Assembly (NCBI GenBank): GCA_002825465.1
Contig: PJER01000007.1
Span: 1-64,000, forward strand
Direction: 5' to 3'
Origin: Candidatus Thorarchaeota archaeon MP8T_1
GTDB taxonomy: Archaea > Asgardarchaeota > Thorarchaeia > Thorarchaeales > Thorarchaeaceae
Length of the DNA: 64,000 bases
Part shown: in pieces, positions 18,582 through 27,469 of the stretch
How positions within the stretch are numbered: the first letter of the stretch is position 1
Layout: every line of letters starts with the position of its first letter
The notes under the pieces: model-generated
What the model saw: only the letters and a program-made list of their open reading frames with translations
Told to the model about the DNA's origin: nothing
Database searches by the model: none
Translations under genes and position numbers: made by a program

Positions 18582-18785
18582 CTATGCTTCATACTTGAAA
18601 GCTACTTTCAAGTTTGCTTTATAGGAAACAATCTTTCCATTTTCCACTTTGGCAGTGAAATGAATTACATCGATACCCGTTATCCCGCGAACACTCTTTG
18701 ATGCAACATCAATAGCATTCTGGGCTGCTTTTTCCCAACTCTCTGGTGATGATCCAATGAGTTCGATTACTTTTACAACAGTCAT
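18582..18785 (-). CDS. Dodecin (flavin-binding)
   Basis: The 67-residue sequence matches dodecins throughout: VVKVIELIGSSPESWEKAAQNA, a central GITGIDVIHF segment and the terminal strand KANLKVAFKYEA. Dodecins form hollow dodecamers that store riboflavin, FMN or FAD and quench their reactivity. GGAGGT precedes the ATG. It stands alone after a TFB-like gene on the same strand with a 69-base gap. Confidence 0.93.
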   Translation of the reverse strand: MTVVKVIELIGSSPESWEKAAQNAIDVASKSVRGITGIDVIHFTAKVENGKIVSYKANLKVAFKYEA

Positions 18786-18854
18786 TCATTCTACCTCCAT
18801 CAATAGTAGTACTATGACTGCCATTACTTATGAATCTTCTAAAATAACGATACA

Positions 18855-19574
18855 TTACGAACCAAAGAGATCCAACCAGCATTTACTTATCATGGCTGGG
18901 CTTGTAGATGCCAACATTGACAATTCTCTCTGTCCAAAGTGAACTATCATCTTTCCTTTGTGCTGTTTTGTCGCTGCATAAATCACTGCGCTTGCTATTA
19001 GCAAGACGTCATATCTATCCATAGAACTGTGTGGCAATGTTGCTGATAATTCAAGAGCTTCTCTTTCTATTTCATCTAACCATTTTTTCGCTTCTTCTTT
19101 AGGAGAGTCAGTGGCACTCTTTAGCACTTCAATGACATTGGAGATGACCTCACCCAATGTCCCCTCTCTTTTTCCATATTCAAGTTCAAGAAACTCTCCT
19201 CGAAGAAAGACTCGATTATCATATAGCTTCTTCCAAGCATTGTTGATGCTACAACTATTATATCCCAATGAACTCTGCATAAAGTTCAAACCAACTTTGA
19301 CGTCTGTCCTAGTCTCATATTCTATGAATGCATCATAAATAGCGGCCGCTACTACAATATCTGGATTTTTTCGTTTCAGCTTTTCCGGCATCCTTTTCTG
19401 CAAATTATGTACCTTTGCATCTGCAGCATCCTCGATAACTTCTACCCATTGTGAAAGCTTACTTCTTTGCTCATCAGGGAATCTCTCAATAAGCTGGTTC
19501 ATAGCTTGAGTCACTGCATTGACCAATTCACCAGTCTCTCGTGTTGTCGCTGTTCCTGTTGTTCCTGATGTCAT
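18855..19574 (-). CDS. Divergent TFIIB-like (TFB) cyclin-fold protein
   Basis: Two cyclin-like repeats are visible. The first centres on DIVVAAAIYDAFIEYETRTDVKVGL and SINNAWKKLYD, the second on DVLLIASAVIYAATKQHKGKMIV and the helix-turn-helix-like RELSMLASTSPAMISKCWLDL. This matches the core of archaeal TFB, which bridges TBP, promoter DNA and RNA polymerase. The N-terminal zinc ribbon and B-finger are absent: the first 60 residues carry no Cys cluster. It may be a regulatory paralogue. A GTG at 19592 extends the frame by six residues; I prefer the ATG. Confidence 0.6.
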   Translation of the reverse strand: MTSGTTGTATTRETGELVNAVTQAMNQLIERFPDEQRSKLSQWVEVIEDAADAKVHNLQKRMPEKLKRKNPDIVVAAAIYDAFIEYETRTDVKVGLNFMQSSLGYNSCSINNAWKKLYDNRVFLRGEFLELEYGKREGTLGEVISNVIEVLKSATDSPKEEAKKWLDEIEREALELSATLPHSSMDRYDVLLIASAVIYAATKQHKGKMIVHFGQRELSMLASTSPAMISKCWLDLFGS

Positions 19575-19802
19575 TCCGCAGATTGTCTCCACTTAATACC
19601 GCGGTTTTTTGGTTTTAGACCCTCTGTTTACTTATTTTACGAATCTAAAATCCTTTTTTATTGATATGCGAACTTATGAGTAATATTTAGCAATAATTAA
19701 TCAGATATATTATATTTATTCTAAAAAATAAGGTATCATAATGCTCATTTGCTTCTAATTGAGCCTTATTTTGCACTCATCTTCCTTTTTCAGCACTTTT
19801 TT

Positions 19803-20612
19803 TCACGGAAATAGAACAGCCAAGATAATTACAGCAGAGCTATTCACTCCGTGTGCAATCGCTGGTCCGATGATTGAGTATTTTCTTTTCTGTGCAAGGT
19901 ATCCTAAGAATAATCCAAGTACAAATCTAGTTCCAAGACCAATCAGATCAAGATGAATTGCAGAGAAGATAATACTGGTCAGAATCAATGCAGTCATTTT
20001 GTAGTTCTCTGACCCTCTCTGTCTGTAGAACATCTCCATTCGGCGTTGTAAGAATCCTCTGAAGACGATCTCCTCACTGAATCCAACAACTAAAAACATC
20101 GAGAGTGTCCATAGTGATATCCAGATAATTGCATTAAATTCACCCGCTGGGGCGACAAAGAATGACTCATCTCCAATCAAGTCCGGCATAAAGAGTGACA
20201 TAAAGTATGAGATAATCAAATTGGATCCAAGCATCAGAAAACCCACTACGAACCCCAAGCCAATGTCCTTGATGGATGTGAAATTCTTCAACCCTATTGT
20301 TCTAAGAGGCAATTTTCGATTCCGTACGTAGTATATCACAGGAATGATAAATCCGATTTCTGCTATGGACAAAATCAGCATAGCCCAGGGGTCTGTAAGA
20401 ATTCCCCATATTCCAATGAGCCCGATTAATGGAACCATAATAGCCACAGTGAAGGCGAACATTGTTCCCCAACCAAGGATCACCATGAATATGACGCGGG
20501 TAAAGTTACCCCAGTCCATATTGGACTCAAAGATTGAACCAGGTTCGAAGATTTCTATTCCTGGTTTATCCAAGTCATCCAGCTCAAGTGCATCAGGATC
20601 TTCCATGACCAT
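19803..20612 (-). CDS. CPBP-family intramembrane metalloprotease
   Basis: Multi-span protein with the CPBP motifs: FSEEIVFRGFLQRR (EExxxR), a later His in FSAIHLDLIG and the terminal AHGVNS. These residues line the intramembrane active site of CAAX-prenyl-type proteases. An acidic N-terminal tail of about 35 residues precedes the first span. The reading frame also opens at a TTG at 20630, but GAGGAT is properly placed for the ATG at 20612. Substrate unknown. Confidence 0.85.
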   Translation of the reverse strand: MVMEDPDALELDDLDKPGIEIFEPGSIFESNMDWGNFTRVIFMVILGWGTMFAFTVAIMVPLIGLIGIWGILTDPWAMLILSIAEIGFIIPVIYYVRNRKLPLRTIGLKNFTSIKDIGLGFVVGFLMLGSNLIISYFMSLFMPDLIGDESFFVAPAGEFNAIIWISLWTLSMFLVVGFSEEIVFRGFLQRRMEMFYRQRGSENYKMTALILTSIIFSAIHLDLIGLGTRFVLGLFLGYLAQKRKYSIIGPAIAHGVNSSAVIILAVLFP

Positions 20613-20757
20613 TGATGTATCCTCTTCCAAGCGTATTTCTCAGAGAAGTTAAGCATTATGATTCAAGAGCTGGACCATTGCTCGCTCCGCGTAGTCTTTA
20701 TGTGTATGTTTGAATTCCTAAGAAATAGAAATCCAATCATTCCAGGATGATCGCAAT

Positions 20758-22758
20758 ATGGTTGATGGTGACCCAATACGGCGTAGAGGTTCAGCAATAT
20801 TGATAATTACTATCATCACCGTAGGTACACTTGGATTTCTCCAATCAATTCCCCCTGCATACAATGAACCTAATCTTGATGTTCGGGTTGCTGTTATTGA
20901 TTCTGGAATTGATGTTGATACAGAGCTAATGAGTCGGATTGTGGCTCAGAAGAGTTTTGTCAATACTTCTTATGGTTATCCTCAGACCGAAAATGATACG
21001 ACCGATAGCCGACCTGGAAGCAGTTTCCATGGAACGTATATTGCGAAAATTATTGCTGAAGGTTCTCCTGATGCAGCAATCGTGAATGCAAAGGTTGTTG
21101 GTACTGATGACCGCGCTACTGCAGTAGGCATAGTTGAAGCAATTCATTGGGTGGTCCTCAAAGAAAATTGCAGTGTGATCAATCTTAGTCTTGGGCTACA
21201 GATTCTTCAAACTGACCTTGTAGGTGATGCAGTCAAATGGGCATTTCATAGAGGAGTTAGTGTTGTTGCTGCTGCAGGAAATGAAGGATTTGGTGGAATT
21301 GCAGGTAGTTCAATTGATTCTCCTGCTGCTTATCCGGAAGTGATTGCTGTCGCAGGAATTGATGCCAATTTGAATCTCTTTGATTTCTCAGGTAGAGGTC
21401 CACTTCGAGACCGTATTATGAAACCTGATGTTGCTGCATGGGGATTTTATGCAGATAATGGCCGAACAGTCTTTGGGACAAGTTTTGCTGCTCCTGTAGT
21501 TTGTGCAATTGTAGTTAAAATAATCACACATTGTTTCAAGAATGGTTGGTCATGGACACCTGGAATGATAAAAGCAGTTTTGATGGTCAGTGCTCTTCAA
21601 TTACAATATGAGGAGTGGGAAGTGGGTGCAGGCTTGGTCGATATTGGCTCTGCCCTGAATTATCTTGACAATGCTCAGAAGGTAAATAAACTACCAATGA
21701 TAGCTGTTCTGAATCCAACAGAAGGACCTTTCTCCTTTGAATACTGGTTTGTTAACCATTCAGTATCCATACCCGTTTCCATCTATTCGAGTAGCAACAC
21801 TACTTTTGATCTTATTTACAGAGGATCGTATTCACAATTCATTCATGGCCCTTCAGAAATCACAATCAATCAGACTGGCCAAGTTATCCTCGAAGTGAAT
21901 GTAATTGCTCCTGATGATGTAAACAATGTCTATGCTTGGGTGAATTTTGTTTCATCGAATTACTTGACTATGAGGACAACCTTCAGTTTTGATGCATATG
22001 TCCCTTACAAAGAAATCGCAATTGATGTCAGTCATACTCCTTGGGCAATAGACTCTGCGTATGGTCAGTTTCGAGAATTGACTCAGAGGATTAACGAGTT
22101 GGGGAGTTCAGTTGATGAAATTAGGAGTAGTTCTATGATTACATTAGACCTATTACTACAATATGATGCAGTATTCGTGATGGATCCATGTGCGTGGGCA
22201 TATATCATGGTGAATAATACTATCGAACAATCTTCATGGTATTCATATTCGCCACTTGAGATTGATGCCTATGTTAGGTACTGGGAAATGGGTGGAGGGC
22301 TCTTTCTAGTCGGCCTCTCAAATGCTTCTTTGGACCTAAGTAATGCAAATGAGTTGTTCTCTGCATTCAATATTACCCTGAATTATGATGCTGTTCCACC
22401 CATATCAATAATCTTCAATGGAATAGCATCCACGACTGAGATTGTAAAAATGCATAATCATCGTGTAACAAATTTTATCGATTCATTTGATTACAATGGT
22501 TGCTCACTGAATTACTCGAATGATGTCTTTGAATTAGCTTGGTCAGAAGTCCTTTGGAAAGATGAGAATGATACGATATACATCGAGAATCGTACAGTAC
22601 TAGTCGGTCTAGAGAACTCTCATGGTGGGAGGCTTCTTGCTACTGGAAGTAATTTCTTCCTTGATAACTGGGCATTGAATAATCTCTACCAATCCAAGGA
22701 AAATTGGAAATTCGTGCTTCAGGCATTGTATTGGTTAATCCATATACTCGAACCTTAG
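20758..22758 (+). CDS. Exported subtilisin-like serine protease (S8)
   Basis: A basic start and hydrophobic segment (residues 12-30) act as signal or anchor. The catalytic triad is D48 (VAVIDSGID), H91 (FHGTYIA) and S242 (GTSFAAP), with the oxyanion Asn N175 (AAAGNEG). After the protease domain (to about residue 300) comes a beta-rich region with many potential N-glycosylation sites, then a segment like a GATase-type accessory domain (residues about 420-600, starting KEIAIDVSHTPWAID). AGGATGA precedes the ATG. Role: extracellular protein degradation. Confidence 0.9.
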   Translation: MVDGDPIRRRGSAILIITIITVGTLGFLQSIPPAYNEPNLDVRVAVIDSGIDVDTELMSRIVAQKSFVNTSYGYPQTENDTTDSRPGSSFHGTYIAKIIAEGSPDAAIVNAKVVGTDDRATAVGIVEAIHWVVLKENCSVINLSLGLQILQTDLVGDAVKWAFHRGVSVVAAAGNEGFGGIAGSSIDSPAAYPEVIAVAGIDANLNLFDFSGRGPLRDRIMKPDVAAWGFYADNGRTVFGTSFAAPVVCAIVVKIITHCFKNGWSWTPGMIKAVLMVSALQLQYEEWEVGAGLVDIGSALNYLDNAQKVNKLPMIAVLNPTEGPFSFEYWFVNHSVSIPVSIYSSSNTTFDLIYRGSYSQFIHGPSEITINQTGQVILEVNVIAPDDVNNVYAWVNFVSSNYLTMRTTFSFDAYVPYKEIAIDVSHTPWAIDSAYGQFRELTQRINELGSSVDEIRSSSMITLDLLLQYDAVFVMDPCAWAYIMVNNTIEQSSWYSYSPLEIDAYVRYWEMGGGLFLVGLSNASLDLSNANELFSAFNITLNYDAVPPISIIFNGIASTTEIVKMHNHRVTNFIDSFDYNGCSLNYSNDVFELAWSEVLWKDENDTIYIENRTVLVGLENSHGGRLLATGSNFFLDNWALNNLYQSKENWKFVLQALYWLIHILEP

Positions 22759-23138
22759 AGAAGTGGAGCAATTTTTTCTGCTGCTGTATTGGCTGCATAA
22801 ACGAGTAAACCTGTCTTAATCCCTTTACTCGCAGCTAAAACTAAAATTGCTTTATCGCCAGCGCTTCTCATAATGACCAACCCTTTCTCATTGGTCATCA
22901 GGATTTCTTCCAGAGTTCCTTGATCTAATCTCTCTGCTGCAAGATCTGCAACTCCCAAAATGGATGCAGCCATTGCTGCAATTTCTGCTTCTTCAAGACC
23001 CTGAGGAACTGCTGATGAGATTGGAAGTCCTTCTTTGGACAATAGCATCCATGCTCGAATGCCAGCTGTGAGTGCGGTGGATTCCTCCATTATCACACGC
23101 AGCTTCCCCTGCAGCTCTTCAAAGCCAGGATCGAACAT
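22755..23138 (-). CDS. Roadblock/LC7-domain protein
   Basis: A single Roadblock/LC7 fold fills the protein: an N-terminal helix, strand WMLLSKEGLPISSAVP, the helix EEAEIAAMAASILGVADLAAERL, strands ILMTNEKGLVIMRSAGDKAILVLAAS and a final helix. Roadblock proteins bind and regulate small GTPases (for example MglB); they are abundant in Asgard archaea. No GTPase gene is nearby. A GTG at 23147 also exists; it is too close to the GAGAGGT. It overlaps the subtilase 3' end by four bases. Confidence 0.85.
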   Translation of the reverse strand: MFDPGFEELQGKLRVIMEESTALTAGIRAWMLLSKEGLPISSAVPQGLEEAEIAAMAASILGVADLAAERLDQGTLEEILMTNEKGLVIMRSAGDKAILVLAASKGIKTGLLVYAANTAAEKIAPLL

Positions 23139-23251
23139 AGTGTCCACTTGACCTCTCTCTTAGGATAGATTGCAACTAGAAATGCGCATTATTAAATCTT
23201 TCATGGTTATTATAGAAGTAGGCAATTAGAACAACTTTCAGAGGAATTACG

Positions 23252-23872
23252 ATGTCTGAAAAGCATAAAATCCCCACAATACCTGATACTCCTCCCCCCA
23301 TCTCAACACCTCCCTGGAAATCTGGTGTGAGAGTGCTTGGAATATCAGAAAGTTTCGCTCGTGATGACACTAAGAGTACAGTTGCAGGCGTGATAATGCG
23401 TGGTGATTATCGAATTGATGGATTCAGTATTTGTCGTCCGACTGTTGGAGGAACTGATGCAACAACTACTTTGCTGACGATGTATGAAGGATTGGAACGT
23501 CCCGATGTCAGAGCATGGATGTTAGGTGGGAGTATCATTTCATGGTTTAATATAATTGATATTTCTGAGCTATATGAAATGTCAAAGATACCTGTCGTAA
23601 GTATCTCATATAATCCCTCTGAAGGAATTGACAAGTATCTAAAGGAATATTTTCCTAACGATTGGCAGAATCGATCTCAACTTGTGAAAAAAGGAGGTCC
23701 TAGAGTAGAAGTGACTCTTAAAACAGGTCACTCTGTTTTCCTCTCATTTATAGGGCTGACCAAAAATCGGGCAAAACAATTGGTTGATAGATTCACTCTT
23801 GATGGTAGAATTCCTGAACCTATTAGAGTTGCTCGAATTGCAGCTGCTGGACTTCATCGAGACCTAGGCTAA
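23252..23872 (+). CDS. DUF99-family protein
   Basis: The sequence matches the archaeal DUF99 family (COG1628): RVLGISESFARDD near residue 27, GVIMRGDYRIDGF, TDATTTLL, AWMLGGSIISWFNIIDI and PVVSISYNPSEG. The fold is related to endonuclease V (RNase H-like), with D33-type acids kept in the first strand, but no activity is established for the family. Length 206 is normal. Pro-rich N-terminus (PDTPPPISTPP). Confidence 0.85.
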   Translation: MSEKHKIPTIPDTPPPISTPPWKSGVRVLGISESFARDDTKSTVAGVIMRGDYRIDGFSICRPTVGGTDATTTLLTMYEGLERPDVRAWMLGGSIISWFNIIDISELYEMSKIPVVSISYNPSEGIDKYLKEYFPNDWQNRSQLVKKGGPRVEVTLKTGHSVFLSFIGLTKNRAKQLVDRFTLDGRIPEPIRVARIAAAGLHRDLG

Positions 23873-23878
23873 AAAATC

Positions 23879-24493
23879 TCATAATTTACTTTTTAGCTCT
23901 GCTTGATGTTCAACAAGTAATTGATTGTAGATTGCTGTCACAATTTCGAGATCAATCAACTCAATTATGGACTGGCTAGATTCAAAGAATTGATCAAGTA
24001 TCTCAGGAGGTGTTCCTATAGTTTCAAGATGCCTTGCATGAATAAGCATGTCGATGATATCTGCTGCTCTTACAATAATTACTTCAGCAGATTTATTGTC
24101 GTCGAATTCATTCCAGACACGAATAAGATTCTTGTAGGATTTACCCATCGGTTCTAAAATCTCATTAATTGCTTTTCTCTCAGCAATCGCTTTTGCTCGT
24201 ACTGATTCTATATTCTCGGAAAATTCGCGTGTTCTAGCAATATCTCCAGTGATTGATTCTGGCAAGTCATGAAGTATTGCTATGAGTGCCACTTTTCCTA
24301 AGTCAATTTCAACTCCCTTAGCCTTCAGTTCATTTGCGATAACTATTGCTGTAAAACCACATCCATAGCTATGTTCTGCGACAGATTCTACAAAATCGCC
24401 TTCTACTCCTGCAAGTTTCCATCCCGCGCGTTCTATTCTCTTAAGTGACTCACCATGACGAAGTAAATTTAGAATAGCGTCTATATCACTCAT
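23879..24493 (-). CDS. HD-domain hydrolase, YfbR/HDDC2-type
   Basis: The metal-binding pattern is complete: SVAEHSYGC (first His), ILHDLPESITGDI (HD plus following Glu), and the late Asp in RAADIIDMLIHA. This is the 5'-deoxynucleotidase-like subfamily that removes phosphate from deoxynucleoside monophosphates. Length about 204. I take the ATG at 24493, which follows AGGTGAG at good spacing, over the in-frame TTG at 24505. Confidence 0.85.
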   Translation of the reverse strand: MSDIDAILNLLRHGESLKRIERAGWKLAGVEGDFVESVAEHSYGCGFTAIVIANELKAKGVEIDLGKVALIAILHDLPESITGDIARTREFSENIESVRAKAIAERKAINEILEPMGKSYKNLIRVWNEFDDNKSAEVIIVRAADIIDMLIHARHLETIGTPPEILDQFFESSQSIIELIDLEIVTAIYNQLLVEHQAELKSKL

Positions 24494-24516
24494 AATTATT
24501 CTCACCTACAAATTTG

Positions 24517-24549
24517 AAAAAAGAAAAGTGGTTGGGGGCAGATGCCCCC
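24517..24549 (-). terminator. Terminator of the BMP-family gene
   Basis: The palindrome GGGGGCAGATGCCCCC (24534-24549) is followed on the minus strand by AACCAC and a TTTTCTTTTTT tract. It lies just after the stop at 24567. Confidence 0.65.
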
Positions 24550-24566
24550 TACTGACCATGGAATTA

Positions 24567-25697
24567 CTATGGTGGATTCGCAACAACTATTGTTCCATTA
24601 ATGACAGCTTGACGAATATCATCAACAGTATCAAGAATTATTCGCGGAGTCCATTCGTAATTGATAAATTCTGAACGGGTCAAAATGACACCAGGAGTGT
24701 GAGCATCGTCTCCCGCATGAGAAAGAGTATATTCCAGCGTTGCGCCTGAAAATTCATCCCATAATGTGGAGTTGATTGCACGATATACTGCAAGGTCTGA
24801 CCTGGGGACTATACTTGTTATGACCCATGAGCTACCTGAGAAGGTGTTGATATCAGGTAAACCAAGATAGTCTTGATCTCCTTGAGCCGCAATTACTAGA
24901 GGTTGTCTATCAGTTCCTTGATAGAATGTGCTGTTGGCTGTAAGCATTGCTTCTCTGACGCCCATCAAGCTTGCTCGAACTGGAGCAAAAATAACTGATG
25001 CATCTCCTATAAAGGGATTGAACATATTCAATGCTATTAATTCTGCGACACCAGAATTATTGTAAGAATTGACATAAGCATCAGGTAGCAGCGTTATATT
25101 CATCTCTAAATCTAGTGATTCATTTGCATACCTTACTCCTTGCTTAAAACCATCTATCAAACTTATCACTGTTGGGTCTGTACTAATTGAACCGATGATT
25201 CCAATGATGCCAGTTCCAGTTCTGTTTTCATCACCAATACTGACCATTGCTGCCTGAACACCAGCAAGAAATGCAGCCTCATTTTGCTTAAATGTAGTTG
25301 AGAATACATTGTCAGCAACAACTTCTCCACCAATACATGCGTATTTTTGATTTGGATATGACGAAGCAACTGATGCTAATTCACCAGCTAACTCTCCACC
25401 AATCACAACAATAAGATCATAACTTCGAGATGCTGATAAATCTTCAATAATTATACCTGCATCTGCTGCATTTTCAGCAGTGAAATACTCATAATCAACA
25501 ACAACGTCGCCACCTAGTTCTTCCAAGCCTGTCAAAACTTGGTCTGCCACAGACAGATCACCAAAACCAGGTTCATTTACGACGACACCAATCTTTGCTG
25601 GAACATAGGGATTAGTCATAAAGATGAATCCCGTCACAGCCGAAAATACGACTACAACAATAACTATCGACGCTATTACACTTGACCTCGAGCTCAA
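24567..25697 (-). CDS. BMP-family (PnrA-like) substrate-binding protein
   Basis: An N-terminal membrane anchor (IASIVIVVVVFSAVTGFIF) precedes a periplasmic-binding fold: AKIGVVVNEPGFGDLSVADQV, YDLIVVIGGEL, NEAAFLAGVQAAM, GIIGIIGSISTDP and IFAPVRASLMGVREAM. This matches the basic membrane protein family, which binds nucleosides for ABC importers. There is no lipobox Cys, so the hydrophobic segment itself probably anchors the protein. No ABC permease or ATPase is adjacent. TTG start after GGAGGAC. Confidence 0.85.
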   Translation of the reverse strand: MSSRSSVIASIVIVVVVFSAVTGFIFMTNPYVPAKIGVVVNEPGFGDLSVADQVLTGLEELGGDVVVDYEYFTAENAADAGIIIEDLSASRSYDLIVVIGGELAGELASVASSYPNQKYACIGGEVVADNVFSTTFKQNEAAFLAGVQAAMVSIGDENRTGTGIIGIIGSISTDPTVISLIDGFKQGVRYANESLDLEMNITLLPDAYVNSYNNSGVAELIALNMFNPFIGDASVIFAPVRASLMGVREAMLTANSTFYQGTDRQPLVIAAQGDQDYLGLPDINTFSGSSWVITSIVPRSDLAVYRAINSTLWDEFSGATLEYTLSHAGDDAHTPGVILTRSEFINYEWTPRIILDTVDDIRQAVINGTIVVANPP

Positions 25698-25742
25698 AAT
25701 GGATGTCCTCCATGGTCGTTAACCCCCGATGCCTAGGAGCGT

Positions 25743-25751
25743 AAATATATA
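25743..25751 (-). promoter_or_regulatory. TATA box of the BMP-family gene
   Basis: AAATATATAC lies about 50 bases upstream of the TTG start at 25697 in an otherwise more GC-rich leader, which leaves about 20 bases of 5' UTR holding the GGAGGAC site. Confidence 0.4.
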
Positions 25752-25878
25752 CTTGTTGCTCCGAGACATAAGAGCCTCAAACTGATAATCGCAGCGAAAT
25801 GGGAGAATTTCTTCAAAAAGCATCAGTTATAAATGACGGTATAGTGTATCGATTTGATTAACTACGTTGGTGGTTAGA

Positions 25879-26595
25879 ATGCCTGGTGATACACTTGGTG
25901 AAGTAGCAAGTCTTCTGGAAGAGGCTTTGAAAGTACATCGATCTGTAAAACAGATTGTATTATGCACTAAAGAAGGAGTTGTGGTTGCTGCTTTATCACG
26001 AGAAGGAAATGCTGACCCTAAGGTTCTAGCAACAGTTTCTGCTGCTCTTGTTTGGGGTGGTTCCTCAACACTCACCCATTTGAAACACTCTCTGCCAACG
26101 CACCTTATTCATACTACAAGCATAGAACGTATCTTGACGATAATTCAACCGCACTACCAACTAGTTATTGTTCTCTCACGAGCAGATGATGCAGGCTTAA
26201 ACTTGGATCAGTTAGTTCCTCGATTTCAATCTCTTGCAACTCGAATGGAATTAGTGATGGGTTCGACGCGAGATTTTGGTGAACAGACTCTACTAGGTAA
26301 GATTGTTGAAGAGGTTCCTGAAGTTACTCAAGCACTACTCCTTACAATTGAAGGTCTTCCACTAGGATCTGTTGGGTTTAGCGATGCAATTGAAATATCT
26401 GGAATGATAGGTTCTCTCTATGCCAACGGTTTGACATACAGCGATGTCACAAGTACCATATCGATAGATACGCCTGATGCAAAATTGAACATCACTCGAG
26501 TAGATGAGACTCGACTACTAGCGGTTATCTGTAAGGGCCCCAACCCAGAAGAGATAGCACAAAGAGTCCGATTGGTACTTGATACTGTAGGATAA
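25879..26595 (+). CDS. Tandem Roadblock/LC7-domain protein
   Basis: Two Roadblock-type halves are visible. The first (about residues 5-115) has VKQIVLCTKEGVVVAALSR, VSAALVWGGSSTLTHL and YQLVIVLSRA; the second (about 130-238) has QALLLTIEGLPLGSVGFSD, ISGMIGSLYANGL and TRLLAVICKGPN. Such proteins are candidates to bind small GTPases as built-in dimers. I use the ATG at 25879; TTG and GTG codons upstream are in frame. Next to it, convergent, is a winged-helix regulator. Confidence 0.7.
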   Translation: MPGDTLGEVASLLEEALKVHRSVKQIVLCTKEGVVVAALSREGNADPKVLATVSAALVWGGSSTLTHLKHSLPTHLIHTTSIERILTIIQPHYQLVIVLSRADDAGLNLDQLVPRFQSLATRMELVMGSTRDFGEQTLLGKIVEEVPEVTQALLLTIEGLPLGSVGFSDAIEISGMIGSLYANGLTYSDVTSTISIDTPDAKLNITRVDETRLLAVICKGPNPEEIAQRVRLVLDTVG

Positions 26596-26619
26596 TGGTG
26601 ACTTGGGTCTATCCAATAA

Positions 26620-27300
26620 TCAATCCATATCATCATCATTATCGTCATCAGAAATTAGTTGGAAAACCCATTCTTTCAGATTGATTGTAATGAAACAATC
26701 TTTCCCTTTCTCTGGACAATCAATCCTAATAGTTACATGTTCAGGAGTTGTTTCTTTTATTTGTGGATTAAGACATCCATCTTCCAGTTTTTCCATTAGG
26801 AACATTACATATGCTTCAGTAATCGTATTGAGACTCCCTTCAAGAAGAGATTCTCCTAATTCAGCTAAATAGTGACGTTTCTTTCTACCTTCACGAATAA
26901 CTTTGATGAGTCCCACATCTTCCATACGACTGACATGCCAGCGAACAGTATCATGATGAACTTCTAGAGACTCCGCCATTTGTTCCTGATAGCAGCCTGC
27001 ATTATTTACAACATATGCAAATATCTTCTGTGCAGTGTCACTCCTCATGGTAAGGTAAGCCATCTCAGCTTCTTGTGATCTAAGCATCTTGGGGAAATAC
27101 AACCTCTTCCCTGCGAACTTGATTGACTTGACTAAGCCTTCACGTTCGAGAATTCGAAGGTGCCAGGTAAGGGTTCCTAATGGCGACTCTAGAATATCAA
27201 CTAGTTCTAACAAGTATGTTCCTGGATTGGAACAGAGTACTTGATAGAGTTCTCTTCTAAAAGGATGAAGCAGTAACGCCATTCTCTTCTGTTTACCCAT
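26620..27300 (-). CDS. Double winged-helix transcription regulator
   Basis: Two ArsR-like winged helices in tandem: residues about 8-70 (HPFRRELYQVLCSNPGTYLLELVDIL, TLTWHLRILEREGLVKS) and about 80-145 (RSDTAQKIFAYVVNNAGCYQEQMAES, DTVRWHVSRMEDVGLIKVIREGRKKRHYL). A C-terminal domain with two Cys (DCPEKGKDC) and an acidic tail follow; the Cys may sense metal or redox state. Each wHTH pair resembles MarR/ArsR fusions found widely in archaea. Target unknown; possibly itself. Confidence 0.85.
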   Translation of the reverse strand: MGKQKRMALLLHPFRRELYQVLCSNPGTYLLELVDILESPLGTLTWHLRILEREGLVKSIKFAGKRLYFPKMLRSQEAEMAYLTMRSDTAQKIFAYVVNNAGCYQEQMAESLEVHHDTVRWHVSRMEDVGLIKVIREGRKKRHYLAELGESLLEGSLNTITEAYVMFLMEKLEDGCLNPQIKETTPEHVTIRIDCPEKGKDCFITINLKEWVFQLISDDDNDDDMD

Positions 27301-27469
27301 TACTAAGGGCCTCTCTTTCTCTCTCTCTTCATAGGTAAATTCTAATCGACATTAAAAGGTCTTCGACTTCCCATCTTTCACTCAAGTAAGTACATATCTT
27401 TGTCAGACACAACTCTTTTATCGACAACAAAGAGTCACTCCTCGTCTTTACCAGCTGAGGTAATAACAC

